DNA of 64,000 nucleotides, from NCBI RefSeq assembly GCF_000429005.1, contig NZ_AUBA01000009.1, positions 1 through 64,000 on the forward strand. Direction: 5' to 3'. Below the pieces are notes generated by a model, which was not told where the DNA came from, did no database searches, and saw only the letters and a list, made by a program, of their open reading frames with translations. A program made the position numbers and the translations under genes. The DNA is from Novosphingobium acidiphilum DSM 19966. GTDB lineage: Bacteria; Pseudomonadota; Alphaproteobacteria; Sphingomonadales; Sphingomonadaceae. This document shows positions 34,118-43,544 of this stretch, piece after piece. Each line of letters opens with the position of its first letter. Within the stretch, counting starts at the first letter, position 1.

Positions 34118-36082
34118 ATGACCGGGTTGATGCGCACGATGGCAAGCCAGACCGCGCTGGCCCTGATGCTGTGCAGCCTGGGCCTGCCGTCCGCACAGGC
34201 GCAGACCGCGCCGGCTTCGCCACCTGCAGCCCCCACCGCCGACGATTACCCCCCGCCCGAAGAGGCGCAGGCCGCGCCCGATGTTGCGCCGATTGCAGTG
34301 ACCAGCCTGGCCACGGGATCGGCGCTGGCGGTCGACAAGCTGGCACAGCCGGTTACCGTGCTGACCGCAGACGAACTCAATCGCATCGGCGGGGCCGATG
34401 TCACCCGCGTCCTGGCGGACATTCCGGGCGCGACCTGGGAACGCTATGGCGCGGCCGGTGCGTTTACCGGGGTGCATCTGCGCGGAGCGTCGGCCAGCGA
34501 CACGCTGGTGCTGATCGATGGCGTGCGCATGCAGGATATTGCCTCGCCCGGCGGAGCATTTGACTTCGGCACTTTGACCGGGGTGGGCATCGATCGCATC
34601 GATGTGCTGCGCGGCAGCGGCTCGGTGGTGTGGGGCAGCGGCGCGGTCGGCGGGATCGTGGCAATCACCACGCCCGAGACCAAGGGTCTCAATGCCTCGT
34701 TCGAAGTGGGCAGCCGCGACACGCTGGCTGAAAACATCGCCTATGGCCTGCGCACCGATCGCTATGCGCTGTCGCTCAACACCGGCTATACCGCCACCGA
34801 CGATATTCCGGGGCGCCGCGACGATGTGCCCGGCGGGTTTCACCAGTGGCGGTTTGGCGGGCGTGGCCGGGTCAGCCTGACCGATGCGCTCAGCCTGTTT
34901 GCCGTGGCGCGCTATGCCGATGACAAAGCCAGCGGCAATGCATTTCCGTTGCCGCGCGAATTGAGCGGCGACGCCCCGCAGGCGCTTGAAACCGAACAAT
35001 TGTCCGGGCGGACCGGGGCGCATTTCGAACAGGGCGCGGTCACGCTTGATGGCGGCTATGCCTTTGGTACGACGCGCACGGTCTATGTCGTGACAGGCGC
35101 TGCGGGCACTATTGCCGCCAACTGGCTGGGCAAATCACAGCGCGCCGACATGACCGGCGCGGTCAAACTGCTGCACGATCTGGCGGTCAACTTTGGCGCC
35201 GACACCGAATGGACCGGCTATTCCAGCAGTTTTGATGCCGAACATCGCGCCAACGATACCAGCGGCCATGTCCTGATCGGCTGGTACGGCGCGGCAGCGA
35301 CACTGACCGCCGGACTGCGGGTCGACGATCACAGCGCCTATGGCACGCACGAAACCTATTCGGTCGATGGCAGTGCCCGCCTTGCCGAAGGGCTGCGACT
35401 GCGCGCAGCCTATGCCCAGGGGTTCAAGGCACCAACGCTGTATCAGCTCTATTCGGGGTTCGGAAATGCCGCGCTGGCGCCTGAAACCGCGCAAAGCTAT
35501 GACGGCGGCCTGGAATACACCGGTGCGGCCGGAAAGCTGAAGCTGGCCGCTTCGGTCTATCGGCGCGACAGCCGCAATCTGATCGAATTCATGCCCTGCA
35601 CCGGGTCGGCTGATCCGGCCTGCGCAGCGCGCGCCAATGGCACATATGGCAATGTCGGCCAGGCCCGCGCCGATGGCGCCGAGCTCGAAGCGATCTACGC
35701 GCCATCGTTCAAATTCCGCGTGACCGCGCTATACAGTCACGACATTGCCACCAACAGGACCCCGGGCGATGCCCATTTCGGCAATGACCTGACGCTGCGG
35801 CCGCGCGATGTCATGTCGCTGTCGACCGACTGGACTTCGCCGTTCAAGGGTCTGGTGTTGGGCGCCGATCTGCGCGTGCAATCGGCCAGTTGGGGCGATG
35901 CGGCCAACACCGTGCGTCTGCCCCCGGGCGAAATTGCCACATTGCGCGCAACTTTGCCGTTCGGCAGTTTCCTCGATTTCTATGGCCGCCTGGAAAACCT
36001 GTTCAACGATCACCAGCCCACCGTGCCCGGCTATGGCGCGCCGGGACGCGGGGTGTTTGTGGGCATCAGGGTCCGCTATTGA
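34118..36082 (+). CDS. btuB: vitamin B12 TonB-dependent outer-membrane receptor BtuB
   Basis: 654 residues from the ATG at 34118 (AGGAG at 34107-34111). Signal peptide to about SAQAQ, TonB-box-like PIAVTSLATG, a plug with VLADIPGATWERYGAAGAF, DTLVLIDGVRMQD and RIDVLRGSGSVVWGSGAVGG, then a 22-strand barrel that ends PGRGVFVGIRVRY. BtuB binds cobalamin at the outer membrane. Specificity is assigned from the three following genes for periplasmic binding, permease and ATPase (btuFCD). No cobalamin riboswitch box was found in the 5' leader. Confidence 0.9.
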   Translation: MTGLMRTMASQTALALMLCSLGLPSAQAQTAPASPPAAPTADDYPPPEEAQAAPDVAPIAVTSLATGSALAVDKLAQPVTVLTADELNRIGGADVTRVLADIPGATWERYGAAGAFTGVHLRGASASDTLVLIDGVRMQDIASPGGAFDFGTLTGVGIDRIDVLRGSGSVVWGSGAVGGIVAITTPETKGLNASFEVGSRDTLAENIAYGLRTDRYALSLNTGYTATDDIPGRRDDVPGGFHQWRFGGRGRVSLTDALSLFAVARYADDKASGNAFPLPRELSGDAPQALETEQLSGRTGAHFEQGAVTLDGGYAFGTTRTVYVVTGAAGTIAANWLGKSQRADMTGAVKLLHDLAVNFGADTEWTGYSSSFDAEHRANDTSGHVLIGWYGAAATLTAGLRVDDHSAYGTHETYSVDGSARLAEGLRLRAAYAQGFKAPTLYQLYSGFGNAALAPETAQSYDGGLEYTGAAGKLKLAASVYRRDSRNLIEFMPCTGSADPACAARANGTYGNVGQARADGAELEAIYAPSFKFRVTALYSHDIATNRTPGDAHFGNDLTLRPRDVMSLSTDWTSPFKGLVLGADLRVQSASWGDAANTVRLPPGEIATLRATLPFGSFLDFYGRLENLFNDHQPTVPGYGAPGRGVFVGIRVRY

Positions 36083-36879
36083 CGGCGCGCGCGGTCCTTG
36101 CGCTGTCGCTGGCCCTTGCTGCGCCACAGCCGGCGCAGGCATCCCCGCGCATTGTCTCGCTGAATCCGTGCAGCGACGCGATCTTGGCCGAAGTGGCCGA
36201 CCCTGCGCAAATTCTGGCGATTTCGGCCTATAGCCGGGATCCGGCAACATCGTCGCTGGCGCCGGGCGTTGCCGCGCGGTTTGCCGTAACGCATGGCACG
36301 ATCGAGGAGGTGATTGCGCTGCACCCCGATGTGGTGATCGACGGGGCCTTTGTGGCACCGGCCACCGCAGGCGCCTACCGCCGGCTGGGGCTGCGGCTTG
36401 AAGTGCTGGGCACCCAGCACAGCGTGGCGGATTCGCTGGCCGATGTGCGGCGGCTGGCGGCACTTGCCGGGCATCCCGACCGGGGCGAAGCGCTGGTCGG
36501 GCGGATCATGGCGGCGCTGGCCGCCGCGGCGCCCCCGCCGGGTGCGCCGCCGGTCGATGCGGTGCTGTGGGAATGGGGCGGAATGGTCGCGGGGCGCAAC
36601 ACTTTGACCGGTGAACTGCTCGAACGCGCCGGCTTTGCCAATCTGCCCGCGCGCCAGGGCTATGGCCAGGCCGACATCTATCCGATCGAGCGGCTGCTGG
36701 CGCATCCGCCGCGCGTGATCCTGACGGTCGGACACGATCGCATGCTGCACCATCCCGCGCTGGCGACATTGAACCGCACTGCACGCGCTGATTTCCCCGC
36801 AGGGCTGCTGTTTTGCGGCGGTCCGACGATCATCCGCGCCGTGCAAACGTTGGCGCAAGTGCGGCGGAGCCTGCACTGA
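36079..36879 (+). CDS. btuF: cobalamin-binding periplasmic protein BtuF
   Basis: 266 residues from a TTG at 36079 that overlaps the btuB stop (TTGA); no ATG or GTG fits. The signal peptide ARAVLALSLALAAPQPAQA is complete from that start, which supports it. The mature part is a class III binding protein: RIVSLNPCSDAILAEVADPA, LHPDVVIDG, LGTQHSVADSLADVRRLAAL and the late HPPRVILTVGHDR. It delivers cobalamin to BtuCD. Typical length for BtuF. Translationally coupled on both sides. Confidence 0.9.
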   Translation: MTARAVLALSLALAAPQPAQASPRIVSLNPCSDAILAEVADPAQILAISAYSRDPATSSLAPGVAARFAVTHGTIEEVIALHPDVVIDGAFVAPATAGAYRRLGLRLEVLGTQHSVADSLADVRRLAALAGHPDRGEALVGRIMAALAAAAPPPGAPPVDAVLWEWGGMVAGRNTLTGELLERAGFANLPARQGYGQADIYPIERLLAHPPRVILTVGHDRMLHHPALATLNRTARADFPAGLLFCGGPTIIRAVQTLAQVRRSLH

Positions 36880-37862
36880 TGGCGCCGCGCTGGTGGATCA
36901 TGCTGGGCGTGCTGCTGTTGCTGGCGCTGCCGCTGTCGCTGCTGGCAGGGCAAGTGTGGATCGATCCGTTCGGCCCGCCTGTGCCCGGGGCGGTGCCGAT
37001 CCTGGTTGAACTGCGCGCGCCGCGTGCGGCGCTGGCGCTGGTGATCGGTGGCGGGCTGGGTGCGGCGGGTGCGGCGATGCAGGGTTTCTTGCGCAATCCG
37101 CTGGCCGATCCGGGGCTGTTCGGGATCGCGCCGCTGGCCGCGCTGGGCGCGGTGCTGTCGTTTTATACAGGCGCCGCGATACAGGAATGGGCCTTGCCGG
37201 GGTTCGCGCTTGTCGGCGCGGGGTTGGCGATGGCGCTGCTGGTGCTGATCGCGGGCCGTGCCACCGATGGCGGGATCGGACGCGGCATCACGCTGTTCAC
37301 GCTGGCCGGCATGATGATCGCCAGCCTGGCGGGCGCGCTGACCAGCCTGGTGATCAGCCTGTCGCCCAATCCCTTTGCGCTGAGCGAGATTGTCACCTGG
37401 CTGATGGGCGCGCTGGAAAACCGCAGCTGGCACGATGTCGCGCTGGCCGCGCCGCCCACGCTGATCGGCATGGTTTTGCTGATGCGCGCCGGGCCTTCGC
37501 TCGATGCGCTGAGCCTGGGTGATGCGGCGGCGCGTTCGCTGGGGGTGGAACCGGCGCGGTTGCAGGCGCTGATGGTGCTGGGCGTCGGACTGGTGGTGGG
37601 CGCGGGTGTGGCGGTTGCGGGTATTGTCGGCTTTGTCGGCCTGATCGTGCCGCATCTGGTGCGGCCGCTGACCGACCATCGCCCCGGTTCGCTGATCGGG
37701 CCGAGCGCGATTGCCGGCGCGCTGCTGGTGCTGATAGCCGACAGCGCGTGCCGGTTGCTGCCGCTGACGGGGGGCGAATTGCGGCTGGGCATTGCGCTCA
37801 GCGTGCTGGGTGCGCCGTTTTTCCTGATGCTGCTGCTGCGCCTGCGGCGGGATCTGGCCTGA
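36879..37862 (+). CDS. btuC: cobalamin ABC transporter permease BtuC
   Basis: 327 residues from the ATG at 36879, overlapping the btuF stop by one base (TGATG). FecCD-family permease with about ten membrane helices. Visible are LRAPRAALALVIGGGLGAAG and MQGFLRNPLADPGLFGIAPL, the family motif, the coupling-helix region SLGVEPARLQALMVLGVGL and GIVGFVGLIVPHLVRPLTDH. Two copies with BtuD form the inner-membrane pump. Its stop overlaps btuD in the same TGATG manner. Confidence 0.95.
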   Translation: MAPRWWIMLGVLLLLALPLSLLAGQVWIDPFGPPVPGAVPILVELRAPRAALALVIGGGLGAAGAAMQGFLRNPLADPGLFGIAPLAALGAVLSFYTGAAIQEWALPGFALVGAGLAMALLVLIAGRATDGGIGRGITLFTLAGMMIASLAGALTSLVISLSPNPFALSEIVTWLMGALENRSWHDVALAAPPTLIGMVLLMRAGPSLDALSLGDAAARSLGVEPARLQALMVLGVGLVVGAGVAVAGIVGFVGLIVPHLVRPLTDHRPGSLIGPSAIAGALLVLIADSACRLLPLTGGELRLGIALSVLGAPFFLMLLLRLRRDLA

Positions 37863-38587
37863 TGCTGCGCGCGCACGCCCTGACTGTGCCCGGACGGCTG
37901 CATGGCGTCGATGTGGCGCTGCAAAGGGGGCGGATCACCGCGATTGTCGGGCCCAATGGCGCGGGCAAATCGACCCTGCTGTCGTCACTGGCGGGGCTGA
38001 CAACAGGCGATGTGACACTGGACGACCGCGCGCTGGCGGCAATGGCAGGCCGCGACCGCGCGCAAACGATCGGTTTTCTGCCCCAGGGCGGCGATGTCGC
38101 ATGGAACCTGTCGGTTGCCACACTGGTGCGACTTGGCCGCCTGCCGCACCGCTCCACGCGCGCAACCGATGATCGTGCCGTCGCGGCCGCGCTGTCCGAC
38201 ATGGCGCTTGACGCGCTTGCCGCGCGCCCGGTCGGCACGTTGTCGGGTGGTGAACGCGCACGCGCGTTGCTTGCCCGCGTGCTGGCGGGCGAACCCGGCT
38301 GGGTGCTGGCCGACGAACCGCTGGCCAATCTCGATCTGGCTCACGCGCGCGCATTGCTGCGGCATTTCCGCAGGCTTGCCGACGCGGGCAAAGGCGTGGC
38401 GCTGGTGATGCACGATCTGGCGCAGGCGATGAACCATGCCGATCACGTCGTCGTGCTGGATAAGGGGCGCGTGGCCGCAAGTGGCGCGCCCGAAACGACA
38501 CTCGACCCCGCGCTTGTTGCGCGGGTATGGGGCATCGAGGCGCACTGGCTCGGCGATCACGGAGCCCGTGCGCTGGCCTGCCCCTAA
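37862..38587 (+). CDS. btuD: cobalamin ABC transporter ATP-binding protein BtuD
   Basis: 241 residues from the ATG at 37862. Walker A GPNGAGKSTLLSSLAGL (about residues 33-49), Q-loop GFLPQGGDVAWNLSV, signature LSGGERARALLARVL, Walker B GWVLADEPLANLDLAHA and the switch His in MHDLAQAMNHAD. FecE/BtuD-type ATPase powering BtuC. Last gene of the B12 uptake operon; uvrA starts 87 bp later under its own LexA-controlled promoter. Confidence 0.94.
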   Translation: MLRAHALTVPGRLHGVDVALQRGRITAIVGPNGAGKSTLLSSLAGLTTGDVTLDDRALAAMAGRDRAQTIGFLPQGGDVAWNLSVATLVRLGRLPHRSTRATDDRAVAAALSDMALDALAARPVGTLSGGERARALLARVLAGEPGWVLADEPLANLDLAHARALLRHFRRLADAGKGVALVMHDLAQAMNHADHVVVLDKGRVAASGAPETTLDPALVARVWGIEAHWLGDHGARALACP

Positions 38588-38648
38588 TTCCCCCTTGCCC
38601 CGTTGCCAATCCGTGCGACAGGCACCACCTGCGCAGCTTGCGTCAATC

Positions 38649-38663
38649 GAACAAATATGGAAC
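38649..38663. promoter_or_regulatory. LexA (SOS) box upstream of uvrA
   Basis: gaacaaatatggaac is an exact match to the alphaproteobacterial LexA operator GAAC-N7-GAAC, a direct repeat unlike the E. coli palindrome. It ends 10 bp before the uvrA ATG, inside the promoter/leader region. uvrA is a standard SOS gene, so DNA-damage induction is expected. Confidence 0.9.
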
Positions 38664-38673
38664 ATACCGAACA

Positions 38674-41580
38674 ATGTCCCTCAACACGATTTCGGTGCGC
38701 GGCGCGCGCGAGCACAACCTCAAAGGCTTTGACATCGATCTGCCGCGCGATGCGCTGATCGTGATCACCGGCCTGTCGGGGTCGGGCAAATCCAGCCTGG
38801 CGTTCGATACGATCTATGCCGAAGGGCAGCGGCGCTATGTCGAAAGCCTGTCGGCCTATGCGCGCCAGTTTCTGGAAATGATGCAAAAGCCCGATGTCGA
38901 ACATATCGACGGGCTGTCGCCGGCGATCTCGATCGAGCAAAAGACGACGAGTCGCAACCCGCGCTCGACGGTCGCCACGGTCACCGAAATCTACGACTAC
39001 ATGCGTCTGTTGTGGGCGCGCGTCGGCGTGCCCTATTCGCCCGCCACCGGCCTGCCGATTGCCGCGCAAACGGTCAGCCAGATGGTCGATCGCACGATGA
39101 CCCTGCCCGAGGGCACGCGCGCCTTTCTGCTGGCGCCGGTGGTGCGCGGGCGCAAGGGCGAATACCGCAAGGAATTGGCCGAGTGGCAAAAGGCGGGCTA
39201 TACCCGCGTGCGCATCGACGGCGAATTCTACGCGATCGAGGACGCGCCCACGCTCGACAAGAAGCTGAAGCATGACCTGGAAGTGGTCGTCGATCGCATC
39301 GCGGTGCGCGAAGGCATCGAAAGCCGGCTGGCCGACAGTTTTGAACAGGCGCTGAAGCTGGCCGATGGTCTGGCTTTTCTCGATCTGGCCGATGGCGTGG
39401 TGCCCGGCCGCGAAGACGAAGCCGAAGCGCAATCAAAGGGTCGCGCCAAGACGCTGAAAGGCACCGGCCTGCCGCCCAACCGCATCGTCTTCTCCGAAAA
39501 ATTCGCCTGTCCGGTCAGCGGTTTCACGATCGAAAGCATCGAGCCGCGGCTGTTTTCGTTCAACGCGCCGCAAGGCGCCTGCCCGGCCTGCGACGGCCTG
39601 GGTGAAAAGCTGCTGTTCGACCCGCAGCTGGTCGTGCCCAACGAGCACCTGTCGCTTAAACAGGGTGCGATCGTGCCCTGGGCCAAATCCAATCCGCCCA
39701 GCCCCTATTACATGCAGGTTCTGGCCAGCCTGGCCGATCATTTCGGGTTCAAGCTGGATACGCCGTGGGACACGCTGCCCGGCGAGATCAAGCTGGTGAT
39801 CCTTTATGGCACCGGGGGCAAAGCCGTTCCGCTGACCTTTATCGACGGGCGCAAGTCGTACACCGTGCAGAAATCGTTCGAAGGGGTGATCGGCAATCTC
39901 AACCGCCGCCTGCTGCAGACCGACAGCGCCTGGGTTAAGGAAGAGCTGGGCAAATTCCAGACCGCGCAGCCGTGCGAAACCTGTGAAGGCAAACGGCTCA
40001 AGCCCGAAGCGCTGGCGGTGAAAGTGGCCGGCGCCGACATTTCCAGCGTGACGCGGCTGTCGGTTGCGGCTGCGGTTGCCTGGTACGACGAGATCGATCA
40101 GCATCTGACCGCACAACAGCGCCAGATTGCGCGCGCGATCCTCAAGGAAATCAACGAACGGCTTGGCTTTCTCAACAATGTCGGGCTCGATTACCTCAAT
40201 CTCGATCGCACCTCGGGCACGTTGTCGGGCGGGGAAAGCCAGCGCATTCGCCTGGCCAGCCAGATCGGTTCGGGCCTGTCGGGTGTGCTCTATGTGCTCG
40301 ACGAACCGTCGATCGGGCTGCACCAGCGCGATAACGATCGCCTGCTCGAAACGCTGAAACGGCTGCGCGATCTGGGCAACACGGTGATCGTGGTCGAACA
40401 CGATGAAGACGCGATCCGCACCGCCGACCATATCGTCGATCTGGGACCGGGTGCGGGCGTCCATGGTGGCGAGATCGTGGCACAGGGCACGCTGGCCGAT
40501 ATTCTGGCCAGCGAAGCCAGCCTGACCGGCCAGTATCTCAGCGGCACGCGCCGGATCGAGGTGCCCGTCACGCGCCGCCCCGGCAACGGCAAGGCGATCA
40601 CGATCAAGGGCGCGCGCGCCAACAATCTGCGCGATGTCAGCGTGCGGATTCCGCTGGGCACCTTTGCCTGCGTGACCGGGGTGTCGGGATCGGGCAAGTC
40701 GTCGCTGATCATCGACACCTTGCAGGCGGGCGCGGCGCGCGTGCTGAACGGTGCGCGGGTCATCGCGGGCGCACACGATGCGATCACCGGCCTCGAATTC
40801 TGCGACAAGGTGATCGAGATCGACCAGTCGCCGATCGGTCGAACCCCCCGGTCAAACCCGGCCACCTATACCGGATCGTTCACGCTGATCCGCGACTGGT
40901 TCGCCGGATTACCCGAATCCGCGGCGCGCGGCTACAAGGCCGGCCGGTTCAGCTTCAACGTCAAGGGCGGCCGGTGCGAGGCGTGCCAGGGCGACGGGCT
41001 GATCAAGATCGAGATGCATTTCCTGCCCGATGTCTATGTCACCTGCGAACAATGCGACGGGCGGCGGTACAATCGCGAAACGCTCGAGGTAAAGTTCAAG
41101 GGCCATTCGATCGCCGATGTGCTCGACATGACGATCGAGGACGCGGTCGAATTCTTCAAGGCGGTGCCGCCGATCCGCGATCGCATGCACATGCTGGCCG
41201 AAGTCGGTCTGGGCTATGTCAAAGTGGGGCAACAGGCCACCACGCTGTCAGGCGGCGAAGCGCAGCGCGTGAAGCTGGCCAAGGAACTGGCGCGCCGGTC
41301 GACCGGACAGACGCTCTATATCCTCGACGAACCGACCACGGGGCTGCATTTCGAAGACGTGCGCAAATTGCTCGAAGTGCTGCACCGGCTGGTCGAACAG
41401 GGCAATTCGGTGGTGGTGATCGAACACAACCTCGATGTGATCAAGACCGCCGACTGGATCATCGACATGGGCCCCGAAGGTGGTGTGCGCGGCGGCATGG
41501 TCGTGGCCGAGGGCACGCCCGAGGTGGTGGCCGCCAATCCCGACAGCCACACCGGGTTCTATCTCAAGCCTTTGCTGTAA
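38674..41580 (+). CDS. uvrA: excinuclease ABC subunit A
   Basis: 968 residues. UvrA is the damage-recognition ATPase of nucleotide excision repair, acting as a dimer with UvrB. Two ABC modules are visible: Walker A at residues 33-40 (GLSGSGKS) and again in GVSGSGKSSLIIDTLQ, with signatures LSGGESQRIRLASQIG and LSGGEAQRVKLAKELA. The zinc modules show CPVSGFTIE with CPACDGLG, and CEACQGDGLIKIE with CEQCDGRRY. Full length. The upstream frame to 38527 belongs to btuD sequence and is rejected. A LexA box precedes it. Confidence 0.98.
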   Translation: MSLNTISVRGAREHNLKGFDIDLPRDALIVITGLSGSGKSSLAFDTIYAEGQRRYVESLSAYARQFLEMMQKPDVEHIDGLSPAISIEQKTTSRNPRSTVATVTEIYDYMRLLWARVGVPYSPATGLPIAAQTVSQMVDRTMTLPEGTRAFLLAPVVRGRKGEYRKELAEWQKAGYTRVRIDGEFYAIEDAPTLDKKLKHDLEVVVDRIAVREGIESRLADSFEQALKLADGLAFLDLADGVVPGREDEAEAQSKGRAKTLKGTGLPPNRIVFSEKFACPVSGFTIESIEPRLFSFNAPQGACPACDGLGEKLLFDPQLVVPNEHLSLKQGAIVPWAKSNPPSPYYMQVLASLADHFGFKLDTPWDTLPGEIKLVILYGTGGKAVPLTFIDGRKSYTVQKSFEGVIGNLNRRLLQTDSAWVKEELGKFQTAQPCETCEGKRLKPEALAVKVAGADISSVTRLSVAAAVAWYDEIDQHLTAQQRQIARAILKEINERLGFLNNVGLDYLNLDRTSGTLSGGESQRIRLASQIGSGLSGVLYVLDEPSIGLHQRDNDRLLETLKRLRDLGNTVIVVEHDEDAIRTADHIVDLGPGAGVHGGEIVAQGTLADILASEASLTGQYLSGTRRIEVPVTRRPGNGKAITIKGARANNLRDVSVRIPLGTFACVTGVSGSGKSSLIIDTLQAGAARVLNGARVIAGAHDAITGLEFCDKVIEIDQSPIGRTPRSNPATYTGSFTLIRDWFAGLPESAARGYKAGRFSFNVKGGRCEACQGDGLIKIEMHFLPDVYVTCEQCDGRRYNRETLEVKFKGHSIADVLDMTIEDAVEFFKAVPPIRDRMHMLAEVGLGYVKVGQQATTLSGGEAQRVKLAKELARRSTGQTLYILDEPTTGLHFEDVRKLLEVLHRLVEQGNSVVVIEHNLDVIKTADWIIDMGPEGGVRGGMVVAEGTPEVVAANPDSHTGFYLKPLL

Positions 41581-41610
41581 CATGCCGTCACCCGGTCGGC
41601 GGGGACGGTT

Positions 41611-41952
41611 TTACAGCGCGAAAAACGCCAGAGTCTTGCGGTCCAGCACGCCGGTCGGTTTCAGGCCCACGCCGGCCTGAAACCCACGGATCGCCAGGGC
41701 GGCCTTGCCGGGGTCCTGCGCGTCGGCGGCGGTGTCCAGCAGGTGCAGCTGGACCAGCCGGTTGACGACAAGCTGGGCCACGATCGGGTCCAGCGGGGCG
41801 TCGCGCCGGGGCTGTGCAAACGCCGGGCCGGGTGCGCCGCTGGTGTCGAAACCCGGCGCGGCATCGGGTGGTGCTGCGGCAATCAGCAGCAGCGCCAGCA
41901 GCGCGCAATCAGCGCGTCGCACCACCGCGCCCACCCGTCGTTGCCGGATCAT
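41611..41952 (-). CDS. small exported protein with peptidoglycan-binding-like C-terminus
   Basis: About 113 residues if the ATG at 41952 is used; a GTG a few codons later is equally possible. A hydrophobic N-terminal segment (ALLALLLIAAAPPDA) looks like a signal peptide. The C-terminal 60 residues (PIVAQLVVNRLVQLHLLDTA, then ALAIRGFQAGVGLKPTGVLD, RKTLAFFAL) resemble one PG_binding_1 repeat, in which a helix pair ends in the pattern FQ...GL..TGVLD..T. It overlaps the 3' end of the disulfide-protein gene by 44 bp. Function is otherwise unknown. Confidence 0.6.
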   Translation of the reverse strand: MIRQRRVGAVVRRADCALLALLLIAAAPPDAAPGFDTSGAPGPAFAQPRRDAPLDPIVAQLVVNRLVQLHLLDTAADAQDPGKAALAIRGFQAGVGLKPTGVLDRKTLAFFAL

Positions 41953-42640
41953 CGTCGGCTTTGGCCAACTGACGCAGGCCATTGCGCAGATCATCTTCGC
42001 CGATCGCGCCCGACACCATGATCGAATGGCCAAAGCGGTTGTCGCGCAGCGCGATCGCGGGGGTGCCCTCGATCCCGGCTTCATCGGCGGCTTTCATTTC
42101 GGCGGCGAGGCGCGCACTGGTCCGATCCGAGGTGGTGCAACCTGCCAGCTTGTCGCGATCGTGCGCGCCGGCGGCGCCGGCCATCGCCGCAACCGGATCA
42201 TCGTGGCCGTCGCCTTCGCCGATGCCTTTGCCGTTGCTGCCAGTGCGCGCCATCCACGCGCCGAGAAAGCGGTAATAGCCCGCCGGTCCGGCCTGGTCGG
42301 CCACGCACAGCGCCGTTGATGAGGCCAGGATGGCGTTGGGTCCGTGGAACGGCAACGGGTACAACCGCACCACCAGATTGACGCGCCCCCCCGAGGTGTC
42401 GACCACGTTTTCGGGGTGCTTGCCCAGCAGCTTGCAATAGGGGCATTCGGGATCAAGCCAGATGATCACGCTGAACCGCGCGGTGGGCTTGCCGTAAAGC
42501 CTGTCCTGCTTGCCCACCGGGGCGACAAAGGGCGTTTCCATCCAGCCGACGGTGTCGTCCTGGTCCTGTGCCATGGCCATCGGGGCGGCCAGCGCCAGGC
42601 TGGCGGTGGCGGCGCCCTGCAACACCCATCGTAGCATCAT
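41909..42640 (-). CDS. periplasmic thiol:disulfide (DsbA/DsbG-like) thioredoxin-fold protein
   Basis: 243 residues from the ATG at 42640, chosen because an AAGGA site precedes it and the frame then starts directly with a signal peptide (MMLRWVLQGAATASLALAAP, cleavage near AMAQ). The thioredoxin-fold active site CPYC is at residues 66-69 (WLDPECPYCKLLGKH), and the cis-Pro loop is IEGTPAIALRDN. An extra pair of cysteines (ALCVADQ, LAGCTTSD) lies in the helical insert. It probably oxidises or isomerises periplasmic disulfides, with an unknown partner. Divergent from modA. Confidence 0.82.
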   Translation of the reverse strand: MMLRWVLQGAATASLALAAPMAMAQDQDDTVGWMETPFVAPVGKQDRLYGKPTARFSVIIWLDPECPYCKLLGKHPENVVDTSGGRVNLVVRLYPLPFHGPNAILASSTALCVADQAGPAGYYRFLGAWMARTGSNGKGIGEGDGHDDPVAAMAGAAGAHDRDKLAGCTTSDRTSARLAAEMKAADEAGIEGTPAIALRDNRFGHSIMVSGAIGEDDLRNGLRQLAKADDDPATTGGRGGATR

Positions 42641-42755
42641 CACGCGCGTCCTTGTCCGATCGAAATCATTCGGCGGGTTTTTCATGTTTGGTGGCCAAGC
42701 GCAATGACGCCCTCGGGCCTTTGCACGGAACACGCGCTGCTCTATACGGCGGAAT

Positions 42756-43544
42756 ATGGGACCGAATCTTGTCGTGCGCCGATTTGTGCGCCTGTGCCTG
42801 GCGGCGCTGGTCGCCTTTTTCCTGCCCGCTGCAGCGGTGCATGCGCAAACGCGCGGGCCGCTGGTGCTGGCGGCGGCAAGTCTGCAGGAATCGATGAATG
42901 CTGCCGCCGATGCCTGGGCGCGCCACCACCATCCGCGCCCGGTGTTGTCGTTTGCCGCGTCATCCGCGCTGGCACGCCAAATCGGTGCAGGGGGTGCTGC
43001 CGATCTGTTCGTGTCGGCCGACGAGGACTGGATGGATACATTGGCCAAGGCCGGCAAGATCGTGCCCGAAAGCCGCGTGTCATTCCTGTCGGGGGCATTG
43101 GTGATTGTCGCGCCTGCCGGGCGCGCGCTGACGTTGCATGCTGCGCCCGGGTTTGCGCTGGCCGCGGCATTGGGGGGCGGCAAGCTGGCGATGGCTGACC
43201 CCGATGCGGTGCCTGCCGGGCGCTACGGGCGCGCGGCACTGCAACATCTGAAAGTGTGGGATCAGGTTTCGGGCCAGGTGGCGCGCGCCGAAAACGTGCG
43301 CGCAGCGCTGGCGCTGGTGGCGCACGGCGCGGCGCCGCTGGGCATTGTCTATGCCACCGATGCCATGGCCGAGCCGGCGGTGCACACAGTGGCGGTGTTT
43401 CCGGCCGACAGCCATGCACCGATCACGTATCCGATCGCGCGGCTGCGCGCATCGACCAACCCCGATGCGGAAGGATTCCGCCGGTTCCTGCTGTCGGGTG
43501 AAGCCAAGGCAATTTTCCGCCATTACGGGTTCGTCACGCGCTGA
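42756..43544 (+). CDS. modA: molybdate ABC transporter, periplasmic binding protein
   Basis: 262 residues. Signal peptide to about VHAQ. The mature protein starts LVLAAASLQESMNAAADAWA, with the ligand-binding serines in AAASLQ and SFAASSALARQI, then GAAADLFVSADEDWMD-type sequence (GGAADLFVSADEDW), and IVYATDAMAEPAV. This is the ModA family, which binds molybdate or tungstate by hydrogen bonds. First gene of modABC; the stop overlaps modB by one base. No ModE box was identified upstream. Confidence 0.95.
   Translation: MGPNLVVRRFVRLCLAALVAFFLPAAAVHAQTRGPLVLAAASLQESMNAAADAWARHHHPRPVLSFAASSALARQIGAGGAADLFVSADEDWMDTLAKAGKIVPESRVSFLSGALVIVAPAGRALTLHAAPGFALAAALGGGKLAMADPDAVPAGRYGRAALQHLKVWDQVSGQVARAENVRAALALVAHGAAPLGIVYATDAMAEPAVHTVAVFPADSHAPITYPIARLRASTNPDAEGFRRFLLSGEAKAIFRHYGFVTR

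Noticed and set aside
38527..38673. 49-codon N-terminal extension of uvrA
   Set aside because: It runs through the end of btuD and the LexA box. The family N-terminus begins at 38674.
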